Part shown: one piece after another, positions 17,101 through 23,939 of the stretch
Layout of the letters: each line of letters starts with the position of its first letter
Numbering within the stretch: the stretch's first letter is position 1
From: JBHGAV01 sp041946685
Lineage (GTDB): Bacteria > Acidobacteriota > Terriglobia > Bryobacterales > Bryobacteraceae
Length of the DNA stretch: 39,866 nucleotides
Assembly (NCBI GenBank): GCA_041946685.1
Contig: JBHGAV010000039.1
Location: forward strand, 1-39,866
Reading direction: 5' to 3'
Translations under genes and position numbers: made by a program
Notes under the pieces: generated by a model
Told to the model about the DNA's origin: nothing
Seen by the model: only the letters and a program-made list of their open reading frames with translations
Database searches by the model: none

Positions 17101-17712
17101 CCCAATGGGGCTGCCGTCCACCAGAAGGTTATTCTTCAGGTTAGTATTGCCGCCCAGTTCGACGCTGTTGGCCGAGTAGCTGTTGTACGGGTTCATTTCG
17201 CCGCGGCGGGTCTCGGTCGCCGAGGGCATCAGCAGCGTGAGCTTGAAGGGGTTCCGGTCGAAACGGGGCAACTCGGTTGTCAATACCGTGTCGAGTGTGA
17301 GCGTATTGTTGGCCGTGTTGAATTGGACTTCCGTGACGTTGCCGGTCACGGTCACGCTTTCCTGCACTCCGCCAAGCTTCAGGGTCGCGTCCACGGTAAT
17401 GTCGCCCAGTGCCCGGATCTCCATGTTTTCCCGAGTGAAACGGCTGAAACCGGTCGCCTCAATTGTGATCGTGTAGACACCCGGGTCCACGTAATCGAAC
17501 CGGTAGAGCCCGGTGTCGTTGGTCTGCCGGACGGTTTTCACGCCGGTGTTGATGTTGAGCAAAGTTACGTTGGCGCCGACAATGGCGGCGTTGCTGGAGT
17601 CCACAACCAGGCCCTGTACCCGCGCGCGAGAATCCTGAGCGCTCAGGTTGAACGCGAACAGCCCCACAATGGCCAGGGCGAGAACCAGCTTCACACACAT
17701 CTGCCTTCTCAT
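14179..17712 (-). CDS. Oar-like TonB-dependent receptor with carboxypeptidase-regulatory-like domain (receptor 1)
   Basis: This is a very large outer-membrane receptor of the kind expanded in soil Acidobacteria, probably for oligosaccharide or other polymer uptake. The protein has 1177 residues from the ATG at 17712. A TTG at 17739 would extend it, but the ATG has AGGAGAAAGGA upstream. The signal peptide is CVKLVLALAIVGLFAFNLSAQ. A CarboxypepD_reg-like beta-sandwich covers about residues 25-110 (RVQGLVVDSSNAAIVGANVT). The plug follows (GGTISMATKAGTNEFHGSVF), then a long barrel with RTEYYATYIHDDWKPTRNIT and LNLGLRYEYETPW. The C-terminus ends IEIGAKIIF. No SusD-like partner is adjacent. It shares an upstream GTTATGTACT element with the two other Oar-like genes here. 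Confidence 0.92.
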   Translation of the reverse strand: MRRQMCVKLVLALAIVGLFAFNLSAQDSRARVQGLVVDSSNAAIVGANVTLLNINTGVKTVRQTNDTGLYRFDYVDPGVYTITIEATGFSRFTRENMEIRALGDITVDATLKLGGVQESVTVTGNVTEVQFNTANNTLTLDTVLTTELPRFDRNPFKLTLLMPSATETRRGEMNPYNSYSANSVELGGNTNLKNNLLVDGSPIGVGYKVAWVPNADAVQEANVEKNSVDASVGHSAGGTISMATKAGTNEFHGSVFWLGRNPAFNAVTDRTTGTKSAQRNNIYGVAVGHPVLKNKIFNFFSWEVQKPRQPSVGLKTVPTALEKTGDFSQSLTRTGSLLTIYDPYTTIFDPTTSAVTRTPFPGNKIPSTKFDSLGARWLSEFLSPNRTPDDITGTNNFSAITNTITNYYDISDRVDWYVNDKWRVFARPSLYRTNIVQPSPLQEVSPLYVQGGSKRDGFVLAGEAIWTFSQSTVISFRGDHRYFIDEFKSKNANDKPLEKYWPGNDWFAAYRYPPDVFPTYLPSINVTGKSGGNMGRGGPNIWSQHPNGSSFSTQILNMRNKHYLKTGFEWRRTGGHLLAVAGNQFVFDPAVTANTFLNPNTATSGNAFATLLLGVITDTSQAVAAPLNQNRTEYYATYIHDDWKPTRNITLNLGLRYEYETPWHDPLHQLSIGPDFSVPTPAISSAPPAMPSAVTSMLSTPHSWTGAWVFTSKDRPGIWPSQKLVLMPRAGIAYRLNDRTSLRFGYARYVTPAAFNYTGPPYGSFEAVNLMQPMYAGYDKQQNPLPLNSGVPQAVVSNPFPAGVNPLVAPGGRDQGAVVGLGVPNIGWNGMNYSRPVNDRFNLNFSRELPNRIIVDLGMFATFGHNLNYAWNYNQVDPRIGYTYKGATAVNVANPFYNYLTPAQFPGQFRNLKTVPITQLLVQRPQYGNLWEAFKPGAKTQYYSWDLKVQRSFANGFNFLVGYSYIREKTQILGSNAASTVQITGFGAWYLDPLDAYLDRLTYLDSPNPHHRVSIAGTYQVPFGKGRRFLADAPRALDMALGGWQIVSAWYFNSGQYLRFGAAEVSGDPTIDNPTPDKWFDTSKFKVLPSFTPRTNPDHYPEIRGPIYWEMQSTLSKQFTIREGWKFELKGSAYNLTNRLNRANPDLTITSGTFGKALRQLGSVTGRQIEIGAKIIF

Positions 17713-18014
17713 CTCGGTCCTTTCTCCTCTCCCTTTCAACCTCGTACTACCCCAGAAGCGTTCTTCAACACGTGCACACCCCGCACCCCCGATGTGCGCA
17801 CGTAGTCATGGAACCAGATTCCCCCCTCCCAAGCAAGTACATAACGGTTAAGGCTGTTAATTAACGCTGGTGTCGAGGGTTAATGTTCGCAAATGGCGCG
17901 TGCGATCACGGGTCCTGGAAAGGTCGCTCCGGAGCCCCCGCGCGATGTAATATGAAGTGGGCTCCGAGGCGGAGATTCTCGGACCCGGCATCGAGAGCAA
18001 GGAGAACGACACTG
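17713..18014. promoter_or_regulatory. Divergent intergenic region between receptor 1 and ABM-fold gene
   Basis: This 302-base gap without a gene separates two divergent genes. It holds GTTATGTACT on the minus strand (17845-17836), the element shared with the other two Oar-like genes. Around it are four GTTAA half-sites: 17847-17851, 17856-17860, the inverse at 17861-17865 forming the palindrome GTTAATTAAC, and 17879-17883. This A+T-rich patch contrasts with its G+C-rich surroundings and probably contains the promoters and regulator sites for one or both genes. I see no tRNA or small coding frame with support. Confidence 0.45.
17836..17845 (-). promoter_or_regulatory. Shared decamer GTTATGTACT upstream of receptor 1
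   Basis: Read on the minus strand, the element lies 123 bases before the ATG of the Oar-like gene at 17712. The same decamer, or a one-base variant, lies upstream of the other two Oar-like genes in the same orientation (23801-23810 and 34646-34655). It could be a -10 region or an activator site. Confidence 0.4.
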
Positions 18015-18404
18015 ATGAATCGTAGGAACTACCTCAGAGCCATGGCCGTAGCGCTTCCCGCCGCTGCATTGCCGGCGGCCGAGAAACCACCCATACAGCT
18101 TCATTGCGATCTCGAACTGATTCCGGCCCGCGAGAAGCAGATGCTCGAGACATACCACAAAGTCTTCAAGCCGGCCATCAGCAAGCAGCCCGGTTTTGTG
18201 TCCGTGCGGCTGCTGAAGCTGACAGCCGAGAAGCAGGGTAAGGCGCCAGCAGGCTGCCCCTACAGGCTCGTGATCAGCTTCCAGACCGAGGAGCAGAGGC
18301 TCACCTGGGTCGCCACGCCGCTCCATCAGAAGGCATGGGGCGCCATGGAAGAGACGCTTAAGGGGATCAAGTTTACGGCCCTGCTCTACGATCCGGTGGA
18401 CTGA
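18015..18404 (+). CDS. Small exported protein, antibiotic-biosynthesis-monooxygenase (dimeric alpha-beta barrel) fold-like
   Basis: The protein has 129 residues. The N-terminus MNRRNYLRAMAVALPAAALPA has a twin-arginine motif and an Ala-rich segment, so Tat export is likely. The mature part (QLHCDLELIPAREKQMLETY, PGFVSVRLLKL, YRLVISFQTEEQRLTWVATP, HQKAW) follows the pattern of ABM-domain proteins: a beta strand, a helix ending in KQPGFVSVRL, then a strand with a central helix carrying a conserved W/H. I see no cofactor motif and cannot state a reaction. The start at 18015 has AAGGAG ten bases upstream; longer upstream frames lack a signal sequence. It is divergent from receptor 1. Confidence 0.7.
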   Translation: MNRRNYLRAMAVALPAAALPAAEKPPIQLHCDLELIPAREKQMLETYHKVFKPAISKQPGFVSVRLLKLTAEKQGKAPAGCPYRLVISFQTEEQRLTWVATPLHQKAWGAMEETLKGIKFTALLYDPVD

Positions 18405-18811
18405 GCGGCGCCAATCCCAGGGGTCCCTTGATGCAGCCCCGATGCCGCCCAACGGCCGGCCAGCCCGGTGCCGGACCCCGTCGAGCTCCACAAAGGGAGA
18501 GCAGGCGCAGGTAAGGAAACGCGTGTCGTCGTGCGGCAAACGGTAAGGGACAACGACACGGTGGCGGCTCCCCGTGGCTCGCCAGCCGGATTGGGCGCCA
18601 GATTCTCATCCTTGCCTTGTGGAATGACTGCGCGGTGCTCACGAGGTAGTCGGGCGGGTTGCACACCCCAGCAATGGATCAGCGCGCGGGCATGGGTGCA
18701 AGGCTGCCTGGACCACCGGGACACCGGCCTGCCTCCTGGAGGCAAGGTCGCTCGGAATGCGGTGGCCTTGCCCTACCGACAGGGGAGTGGACACACTGCT
18801 CCTGTACTTTG
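18405..18811. other. Intergenic stretch without a supportable gene
   Basis: This stretch of about 400 bases lies between two convergent genes. Frames exist on both strands but none shows a recognisable domain, ribosome binding site or codon pattern better than its alternatives. It contains an 8-bp inverted repeat (CGTGTCGT 18522-18529 with ACGACACG 18553-18560) and a perfect dyad TGCCTCC-T-GGAGGCA (18730-18744). Neither is followed by a T-run, so factor-independent termination is not shown. Confidence 0.5.
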
Positions 18812-20338
18812 TCAACCCCGCTCGGCGAATTGCGACAACTTGGAGAAGACCTTGCGCATCTGAGGGTAGATCTCCCGGTAGATTCCCAACAACTCCGAGT
18901 AACGGGCGGCGCTATCGGGTGAAGGTATCGTCTCCCGGGTGATCTCGCCGCTCATCGCCTCGGCAGCGTCCGGCGCGCCCGGAAACCATCCCGCGCCCAC
19001 TGCAGCACACACGCCTGCGCCCAGGCTCGAAGCCTCGACCGTCGTCGATCTCCGGACGACCTTGCCGCAGGCATCGGCGACAATCTGACACCACAGATCA
19101 CTTGCGGCGCCTCCTCCGATGGCGATGAATTCGCGGACCTCAACTCCGGTGCGCTGCTCGATCATCCCGGTCACCAGGGCCTGTTCGAGCGCGATGCCCT
19201 CGAGGATCGACCGGTAGATGTGTCCCAGGCGGTGGGATGCCGTCAGGCCCGCGAAGCATCCCCGGGCCTGCGGGTCCCAGTACGGTGTCATGACCGCACC
19301 CCAATAGGGCAAGGTGAGCAGTCCCTGGCTGCCGATGGGCACCTTGGTGGCATCGGCTTCCAGGCGGCTGTAGATCTCCTTGTCCTCGGCCGGCGCCTGG
19401 CACACTTGGCGGGCCAGCCAGTCCACCAGGAAGGTGCCCGTCCGCAGGCTGGTCTCGTAGATGTAGCCTTCGCCGGAGCAGCTCCCCATCGTTCGCCACG
19501 CCGTGTCGGTGCGGTAGTCGGGGGAGTAGGTGCCCGAGACGACCGCGGTCCCCAGGTTCAGATACGCGCGCCAGGGAGTGAGGGCATTCACGCCGAGGCC
19601 CGCCGCCTGCCCGTCACCGCCGCCGGCCACAATCAGGGTACCCGGCAGGAGTCCCGTGGCAGCGGCGGCGGCATCGCTCACCATGCCGATGACGCTGCCT
19701 GGAGACGCCGTCTGCGGCAGGCGGTCCGGGCTTAGGTCCAGCGCGCCCATGACTTCGCCGGACCAGACCTTGCGCTCCATGTCGAAGAGGCCCAGCGGGT
19801 CGGCGCTCGCCCAGCTCGTGCGGAACTCGCCGGTGAACCGCCACGCCAGGTAGGCATGGACATCCGCGAACATTCTGGTGGCACGGAACAGTTCCGGCTC
19901 CCAGCGCAGCATCCACGCAATGCGGTACGCCACCGGCGCCATGTCGGGCGGCTTTCCGGAGATGCGGTGAATCCTCTCCGCGCCGACCTTGCCGGTGAGC
20001 CACGCCACTTCCTTGTCACAGCGCTGGTCCAGCCACACGATGGCCGGCCGAACTGCGGCGCCCTTGCCGTCCAGCGGCACGAAGGTCTCCCGCTGGTTGG
20101 AGATCGCCACGGCTGCGACACGGCCGGGCTCGACCTGCTGGAACAGGCCTCGCAGCGCCTCGCAGGTGGACCTCCACCAGTCTTCCGGGTCCTGCTCGTA
20201 GCGGTCGCTGGCGGGGCTGGAAAGCGGAGTCGGGCCGCGCCCGATTCCGGCGAGCCCGCCGTCGCGTCTCCATGCCACCGCCTTAGTGGCGGTGGTGCTG
20301 CTGTCTATGCCGATGACAACGTCTTTATCGATTCCCAT
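18812..20338 (-). CDS. FGGY-family carbohydrate kinase (xylulokinase-like)
   Basis: This is an ATP-dependent sugar kinase of the FGGY family, cytoplasmic. The protein has 508 residues, the normal family length. Features are the N-terminal phosphate loop VVIGIDSSTTATKAVAWRRD, the AVAISNQRETFVPLD and AIVWLDQRC motifs with the catalytic-region Asp, the glycine-rich LIVAGGGDGQAAGLGVNA loop, and FGGY signature 2 as IAIGGGAASDLWCQIVADAC. Closest in pattern to xylulokinases, but glycerol, gluconate or other pentulose kinases cannot be excluded. The ATG at 20338 has CAGGAG upstream. The SMP-30 pseudogene ends 15 bases upstream on the same strand, so the pair was probably one operon for a sugar-acid or pentose route. 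Confidence 0.85.
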   Translation of the reverse strand: MGIDKDVVIGIDSSTTATKAVAWRRDGGLAGIGRGPTPLSSPASDRYEQDPEDWWRSTCEALRGLFQQVEPGRVAAVAISNQRETFVPLDGKGAAVRPAIVWLDQRCDKEVAWLTGKVGAERIHRISGKPPDMAPVAYRIAWMLRWEPELFRATRMFADVHAYLAWRFTGEFRTSWASADPLGLFDMERKVWSGEVMGALDLSPDRLPQTASPGSVIGMVSDAAAAATGLLPGTLIVAGGGDGQAAGLGVNALTPWRAYLNLGTAVVSGTYSPDYRTDTAWRTMGSCSGEGYIYETSLRTGTFLVDWLARQVCQAPAEDKEIYSRLEADATKVPIGSQGLLTLPYWGAVMTPYWDPQARGCFAGLTASHRLGHIYRSILEGIALEQALVTGMIEQRTGVEVREFIAIGGGAASDLWCQIVADACGKVVRRSTTVEASSLGAGVCAAVGAGWFPGAPDAAEAMSGEITRETIPSPDSAARYSELLGIYREIYPQMRKVFSKLSQFAERG

Positions 20339-20353
20339 ATAAGCTCCTGAAAT

Positions 20354-20748
20354 CTACCTTCGAATTCCGGTGATCCGGGTCCGCACGCGAAAGAGCGTCT
20401 TGCCGGCGGTCACAACCAGCGTCTTCATGCCGGAGCCGCCGAAAGCACAGTTCGTAACTGTATCTTCCGGGATGGGGATGTACTCCTGCAACTGGCCGTG
20501 TGGCGAGATCACGTGGATGCCGGGCCTGGTGCCCAGCGTCGCGCTGGTGTCGCGCCTGCCCTGGTCGCGGAAAGCGCGCCGCCTGGGGCGAGCTTGTAGA
20601 TGCGCTGGCCGCGTGCCTCACTGAAATAGACGTTTCCGCCGGCATCCATGGTCGGACCCTCCGTGAAGACCATGGTGGCGGCGATCTCAACCTGGGCGCT
20701 GCAGGCGGGAATCATCAGAACCAGCGCTGCCAGCATTCTCTGAATCAC
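20354..20748 (-). pseudogene. SMP-30/gluconolactonase-like gene with large internal deletion and frameshift
   Basis: Two ends of one secreted beta-propeller lactonase-like gene are joined out of frame. The 5' part, from GTG 20748 (or ATG 20736), encodes a signal peptide and the first blade (VFTEGPTMDAGGNVYFSEAR, then IYKLAPGG at about 20580). It then runs into a stop near 20509. In another frame, from about 20560 to the TAG at 20354, lies the typical family C-terminus (TRPGIHVISPHGQLQEYIPI and EDTVTNCAFGGSGMKTLVVT, then AGKTLFRV). A normal protein of this family is about 300 residues; only about 115 are represented, so some 150-200 central residues are missing. Intact members hydrolyse sugar lactones, which fits the downstream FGGY kinase. 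Confidence 0.85.
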
Positions 20749-20788
20749 GTTTGACAATATACACCGGCACTTGACCCGGCCACAGCTT

Positions 20789-20805
20789 TGTTGGGAAAAC
20801 CAACA
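20789..20805 (+). promoter_or_regulatory. Hairpin immediately before the GalB-like start codon
   Basis: TGTTGG-GAAAA-CCAACA is a perfect 6-bp inverted repeat ending one base before the ATG at 20807, where the ribosome binding site should be. No normal Shine-Dalgarno sequence is seen. It could be an operator or an RNA hairpin limiting translation; chance is possible. Confidence 0.25.
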
Positions 20806-20806
20806 T

Positions 20807-21550
20807 ATGTCCGAACCCAACATCCCGGCCTTCAGCGCACATACGGCGGATCTCTGTTCACGCAGCGGAGCGACGCTGGCACTCTATGCGAGGCGCGGCG
20901 CGTCGGCCCACGTGATTGACGTCACCTTCGGGGAGAGAGGTGAGTCTGAGGATTATTGGAGACGGCCCGGGCCGAAGTCGATCGAGGAGGCAAAGCGCGT
21001 TCGGGCCGCGGAGACCGAGGACGCCGCCAGGATTATCGGCGTACCCATCGAGTCTCTGGACTACGGCGACTATCCGCTGGTCCTTGGCAGAGAGCGGTTG
21101 GAGGCCATGGCGCGCCTGATCCCATCCAGGGAGCCCGATATCATCCTCACGCACTGGAAGTGCGATCCCTTCGACGTGGATCATCAGGTCACATCGGACG
21201 GGGTCCTGTCGGCAACCGACATGGCCGCCATCCCCGGTTTCGATCACGAGATCGGAAAAGGGGCCTACCTGTACAGCTACGTCTTCGAGCCGACGGTCCC
21301 GCGCAACGATGCGGCCGGCTTCTGCCCCGATCACTACGTTGAGATCGACGAGGTCTCCGACCTCAAGATGTCGGCCCTGGCGGTCTTTTGGAGCCAGTTC
21401 AAATTGGCGGGTTTTTGCACAAAGTGGACGCAATATCGGGGCTTCCAGGCGGCGCAGACCGCGGGGCGGCCAATCCGTCACGCGGGGGCCTGCCAGCGGT
21501 ACACGGCGGCGGTGGACACCCGCTTGCCCAGTCCCGTGGCAATGGCTTGA
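20807..21550 (+). CDS. PIG-L/LmbE-fold protein, 4-oxalomesaconate hydratase (GalB)-like
   Basis: The protein has 247 residues. It belongs to the zinc-dependent PIG-L fold family but has SAHTADLCSRSG in place of the common AHPDDE motif. The SAHxxDxxxRxG form is that of the GalB-type subgroup, where His and Asp bind zinc. Further subgroup features are VIDVTFGERGES, LDYGDYPL, the DPFDVDH segment with another metal-ligand His, and a C-terminal RGFQAA...HAGACQRY. GalB hydrates 4-oxalomesaconate in gallate/protocatechuate-type ring cleavage; the actual substrate here is unproven. I chose the ATG at 20807 because the family motif follows closely; a TTG at 20771 gives an unlikely extension. It has no signal peptide, so it is cytoplasmic. 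The DUF1080-cytochrome gene follows 26 bases later, possibly as one operon. Confidence 0.75.
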   Translation: MSEPNIPAFSAHTADLCSRSGATLALYARRGASAHVIDVTFGERGESEDYWRRPGPKSIEEAKRVRAAETEDAARIIGVPIESLDYGDYPLVLGRERLEAMARLIPSREPDIILTHWKCDPFDVDHQVTSDGVLSATDMAAIPGFDHEIGKGAYLYSYVFEPTVPRNDAAGFCPDHYVEIDEVSDLKMSALAVFWSQFKLAGFCTKWTQYRGFQAAQTAGRPIRHAGACQRYTAAVDTRLPSPVAMA

Positions 21551-21576
21551 GTTTGGGAGAAAGGGGGGAGTCTTCG

Positions 21577-23757
21577 ATGTCTCGAAGGCAGGTTGTACTG
21601 ATCGTCGCAATTACCGCGCCGCTTCTGGCGCAAGTATTCAATCCCGGCCCGACCTTCGTGCCGGAGTCGGCCTTCAAGGGATCAAGCCTCACCGGATGGC
21701 ACGTGTTGGGGCAAGCTGCCTGGCGCGCAGAGAACGGTGAGATCATCGGTACCCCGAAGCAGGCCGGAGGCGGCTGGCTCGTGCTCGATCGTCCCTATCA
21801 GGATGTCGCACTGTATACATCATTTCGCTGCAGCGGGGGCTGCAAGACGGGCATACTGTTTCGCGCCGAGAAGACCCCGGAGGGGATGAAGGGGGTCTTC
21901 CTTTCGCTGGACGAAGACGACGTGGCGTCCTACCGCGTGGCCCTGGACTCCCAAGGACAGCAGCTCAAGCGGGAGCCCCTGCGGTATGCAGGGGGACAGG
22001 TGCGAATAGCGCCTCCGCCCAACCCGGCGGCCGGCGCCCAGGGCGGCCCGCGCGCCGGAGTTGTCGGGCCCCTACACCCCAGCATCCCCATCGCGCGGCC
22101 GGCGCCCGGCCTGCGCTCGAGGGACTGGAACCGGGTTGAAGTCTTCCTGGACGCGAACATCATCCGGTCGTTCCTCAACGACGCCGGCGAGGTGGCAGGC
22201 GGAGCGGCCGACGATGACGCCGGGCGCTACGGACCTTTCGCCCTCTACGTCGGAGGCTCGGGCGAAGTGCGGTTTCGCGACCTGGCCTACAAGGACGCCG
22301 GGATCAGGGTGACTCTTCCGGAGCAGGTTTCCAGCCGCTTCCGTATGCAGCGCGTTAACGATCTGTTCTACTCGTATTCGGCCGCCGCCGCCGATTTCAA
22401 CCGGGACGGAGTGCTGGACCTGGTCGCCGGGCCGTACATCTACTATGGTCCCGAGTATACGAACCATCGGGAGATCTACCTGGCGCAGACGTACAACGCA
22501 TCCACCCAATACGCGACCGATTGCTGGGTTCAACTGGCCGCCGACTTCACGGGCGATGGCTGGCCCGATGTGCTGACCACCAGCCACTCGGCGGGCGTCG
22601 GCGCATTTCTCTATGTGAACCCGAGAGGGGAACAGCGCCGGTGGGACCGGTACAACGTGGTGAATCCGATCCAGACCGAGATCACGGTCCTCAGTGATGT
22701 CGACGGGGATGGCAAGCCGGAGCTCGTCTACGAGGGTGACCAGTTCGTGCGCTACGCCAAGCCCGATCCCGCCGATCCCACCAAGCCGTGGATTGTCCGT
22801 TCGGTTTCCGAGAAGGGCCTTGCCACTGCCCACGGGGTCGGCGCCGGAGACATCAACGGCGACAAGCGCGTGGACATCGTCACCGCCTATGGGTGGTGGG
22901 AACAACCGCCCGCAGGTAGTCAGGCGGAGACGTGGCCATACCATCCAGTGGCGTTCGGCCGGTGGACCCGCTCCTCGCCTGGCGGCAGCGTGATCGCCGT
23001 CTATGACGTCAACGGCGACGGGCTGAACGACGTGGTGACCAGTTTGCAGGCCCACGGTTTCGGCTTCGCCTGGTTCGAGCAGAAGCGCGACCCGGCCGGC
23101 AAGATCTCCTTCGTCGAGCACCTCGTCATGGGCGATTTCACAACTAAGAACGCGGGTGGCGTGCTGTTCACCCAGCCGCACGGCTCCACCTTCGCGGACG
23201 TAGACGGCGATGGCATCGCGGATTTCGTCCTCGGCAAGCGGGTCTGGTCACACCTGGACGATTACTACGATCCGGACCCTTACGGGCCGGCCGTCCTCTA
23301 TTGGTACAGGACAGTCCGCAATCCGAAGGCGCCGGGAGGAGCCGAATTCTTACCCGAACTGATCCACAACCACTCGGGCGCGGGGTCCGATGTGCTCGCT
23401 GTCGATCTCAATAAGGACGGCGCCGTGGACGTCGTCTCCTCGACCAGCAGAGGCACGATCATCTTCTGGGGCAGGCCGCGCGCCGCGGCCTTTTCGGCTG
23501 ACGAGAAGAGGCCGCCCGGGAGGCTTGCTTTTCCCTCCAAGGCCGGAGATGTGATCTTCCTCCACTCCGCCCACGTGAAGCGTGAGAGTGGCGACTGCAC
23601 GGCTTGTCACGACAAGCTATGGCCTCAATCGTCGAGGAGTCCTCTCAAGGGAAGCACCGGTTGCCGGACCTGCCACCACGCCGGCGGCAGATCGTTCGAG
23701 GCCAAAACCAATTGCGTCCGGTGCCATCCCGAGGCGGCCAGGGAGGTAGGGAAGTAG
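21577..23757 (+). CDS. Secreted DUF1080 - VCBS/FG-GAP - triheme cytochrome c fusion
   Basis: The protein has 726 residues and three modules. After a signal peptide (VVLIVAITAPLLAQ), residues about 30-240 form a DUF1080 / 3-keto-disaccharide-hydrolase-type jelly roll (AFKGSSLTGWHVLGQAAWRA, RSFLND). Residues about 260-640 are VCBS/FG-GAP beta-propeller repeats with Ca-binding-like DxNxDG loops (ADFNRDGVLDLVAG, SDVDGDGKPELV, GDINGDKRVDIV, ADVDGDGIADFVLG). The C-terminus has three heme motifs, CTACH (674-678), CRTCH (696-700) and CVRCH (713-717), in a c7-like layout with an upstream HSAH. The start at ATG 21577 follows AAAGGGGGGAG. It lies directly before Oar-like receptor 2. A decayed partial copy of its propeller lies at 28206-28546. 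This may be a redox-linked glycan-binding or glycan-degrading envelope protein; the function is inferred. Confidence 0.88.
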   Translation: MSRRQVVLIVAITAPLLAQVFNPGPTFVPESAFKGSSLTGWHVLGQAAWRAENGEIIGTPKQAGGGWLVLDRPYQDVALYTSFRCSGGCKTGILFRAEKTPEGMKGVFLSLDEDDVASYRVALDSQGQQLKREPLRYAGGQVRIAPPPNPAAGAQGGPRAGVVGPLHPSIPIARPAPGLRSRDWNRVEVFLDANIIRSFLNDAGEVAGGAADDDAGRYGPFALYVGGSGEVRFRDLAYKDAGIRVTLPEQVSSRFRMQRVNDLFYSYSAAAADFNRDGVLDLVAGPYIYYGPEYTNHREIYLAQTYNASTQYATDCWVQLAADFTGDGWPDVLTTSHSAGVGAFLYVNPRGEQRRWDRYNVVNPIQTEITVLSDVDGDGKPELVYEGDQFVRYAKPDPADPTKPWIVRSVSEKGLATAHGVGAGDINGDKRVDIVTAYGWWEQPPAGSQAETWPYHPVAFGRWTRSSPGGSVIAVYDVNGDGLNDVVTSLQAHGFGFAWFEQKRDPAGKISFVEHLVMGDFTTKNAGGVLFTQPHGSTFADVDGDGIADFVLGKRVWSHLDDYYDPDPYGPAVLYWYRTVRNPKAPGGAEFLPELIHNHSGAGSDVLAVDLNKDGAVDVVSSTSRGTIIFWGRPRAAAFSADEKRPPGRLAFPSKAGDVIFLHSAHVKRESGDCTACHDKLWPQSSRSPLKGSTGCRTCHHAGGRSFEAKTNCVRCHPEAAREVGK

Positions 23758-23800
23758 CAAACGGATTAACAAGAGACGCCTGCCTGTTCAGCCGCGTTGT

Positions 23801-23810
23801 GTTATATACT
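23801..23810 (+). promoter_or_regulatory. Shared decamer variant GTTATATACT upstream of receptor 2
   Basis: This is a one-base variant of the element upstream of receptors 1 and 3. It lies 129 bases before the ATG at 23940 in the same orientation. It contains TATACT, which could act as a -10 box, though no convincing -35 lies 16-18 bases upstream. Confidence 0.4.
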
Positions 23811-23939
23811 CCACTCCAGGCCGGTCCCGGAAGCAGGGGTCAATGGCCATGTCGAAAGAGGAGAGCACTCGCGCAGTTCGAGGCGAATAAATAGTTTGGT
23901 TCCGCAACTTTTCGACTTTAGGAGAAGAGAGGAGATCTG

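Noticed and set aside
18522..18560. 8-bp inverted repeat in the 18405-18811 gap as a terminator
   Set aside because: The loop is 23 bases and no T-run follows. It does not fit a factor-independent terminator for either flanking gene.
20807..21550. PIG-L protein as inactive because AHPDDE is missing
   Set aside because: The SAHxxD form is the normal motif of the GalB-type subgroup, so the difference is subgroup identity rather than loss of the metal site.
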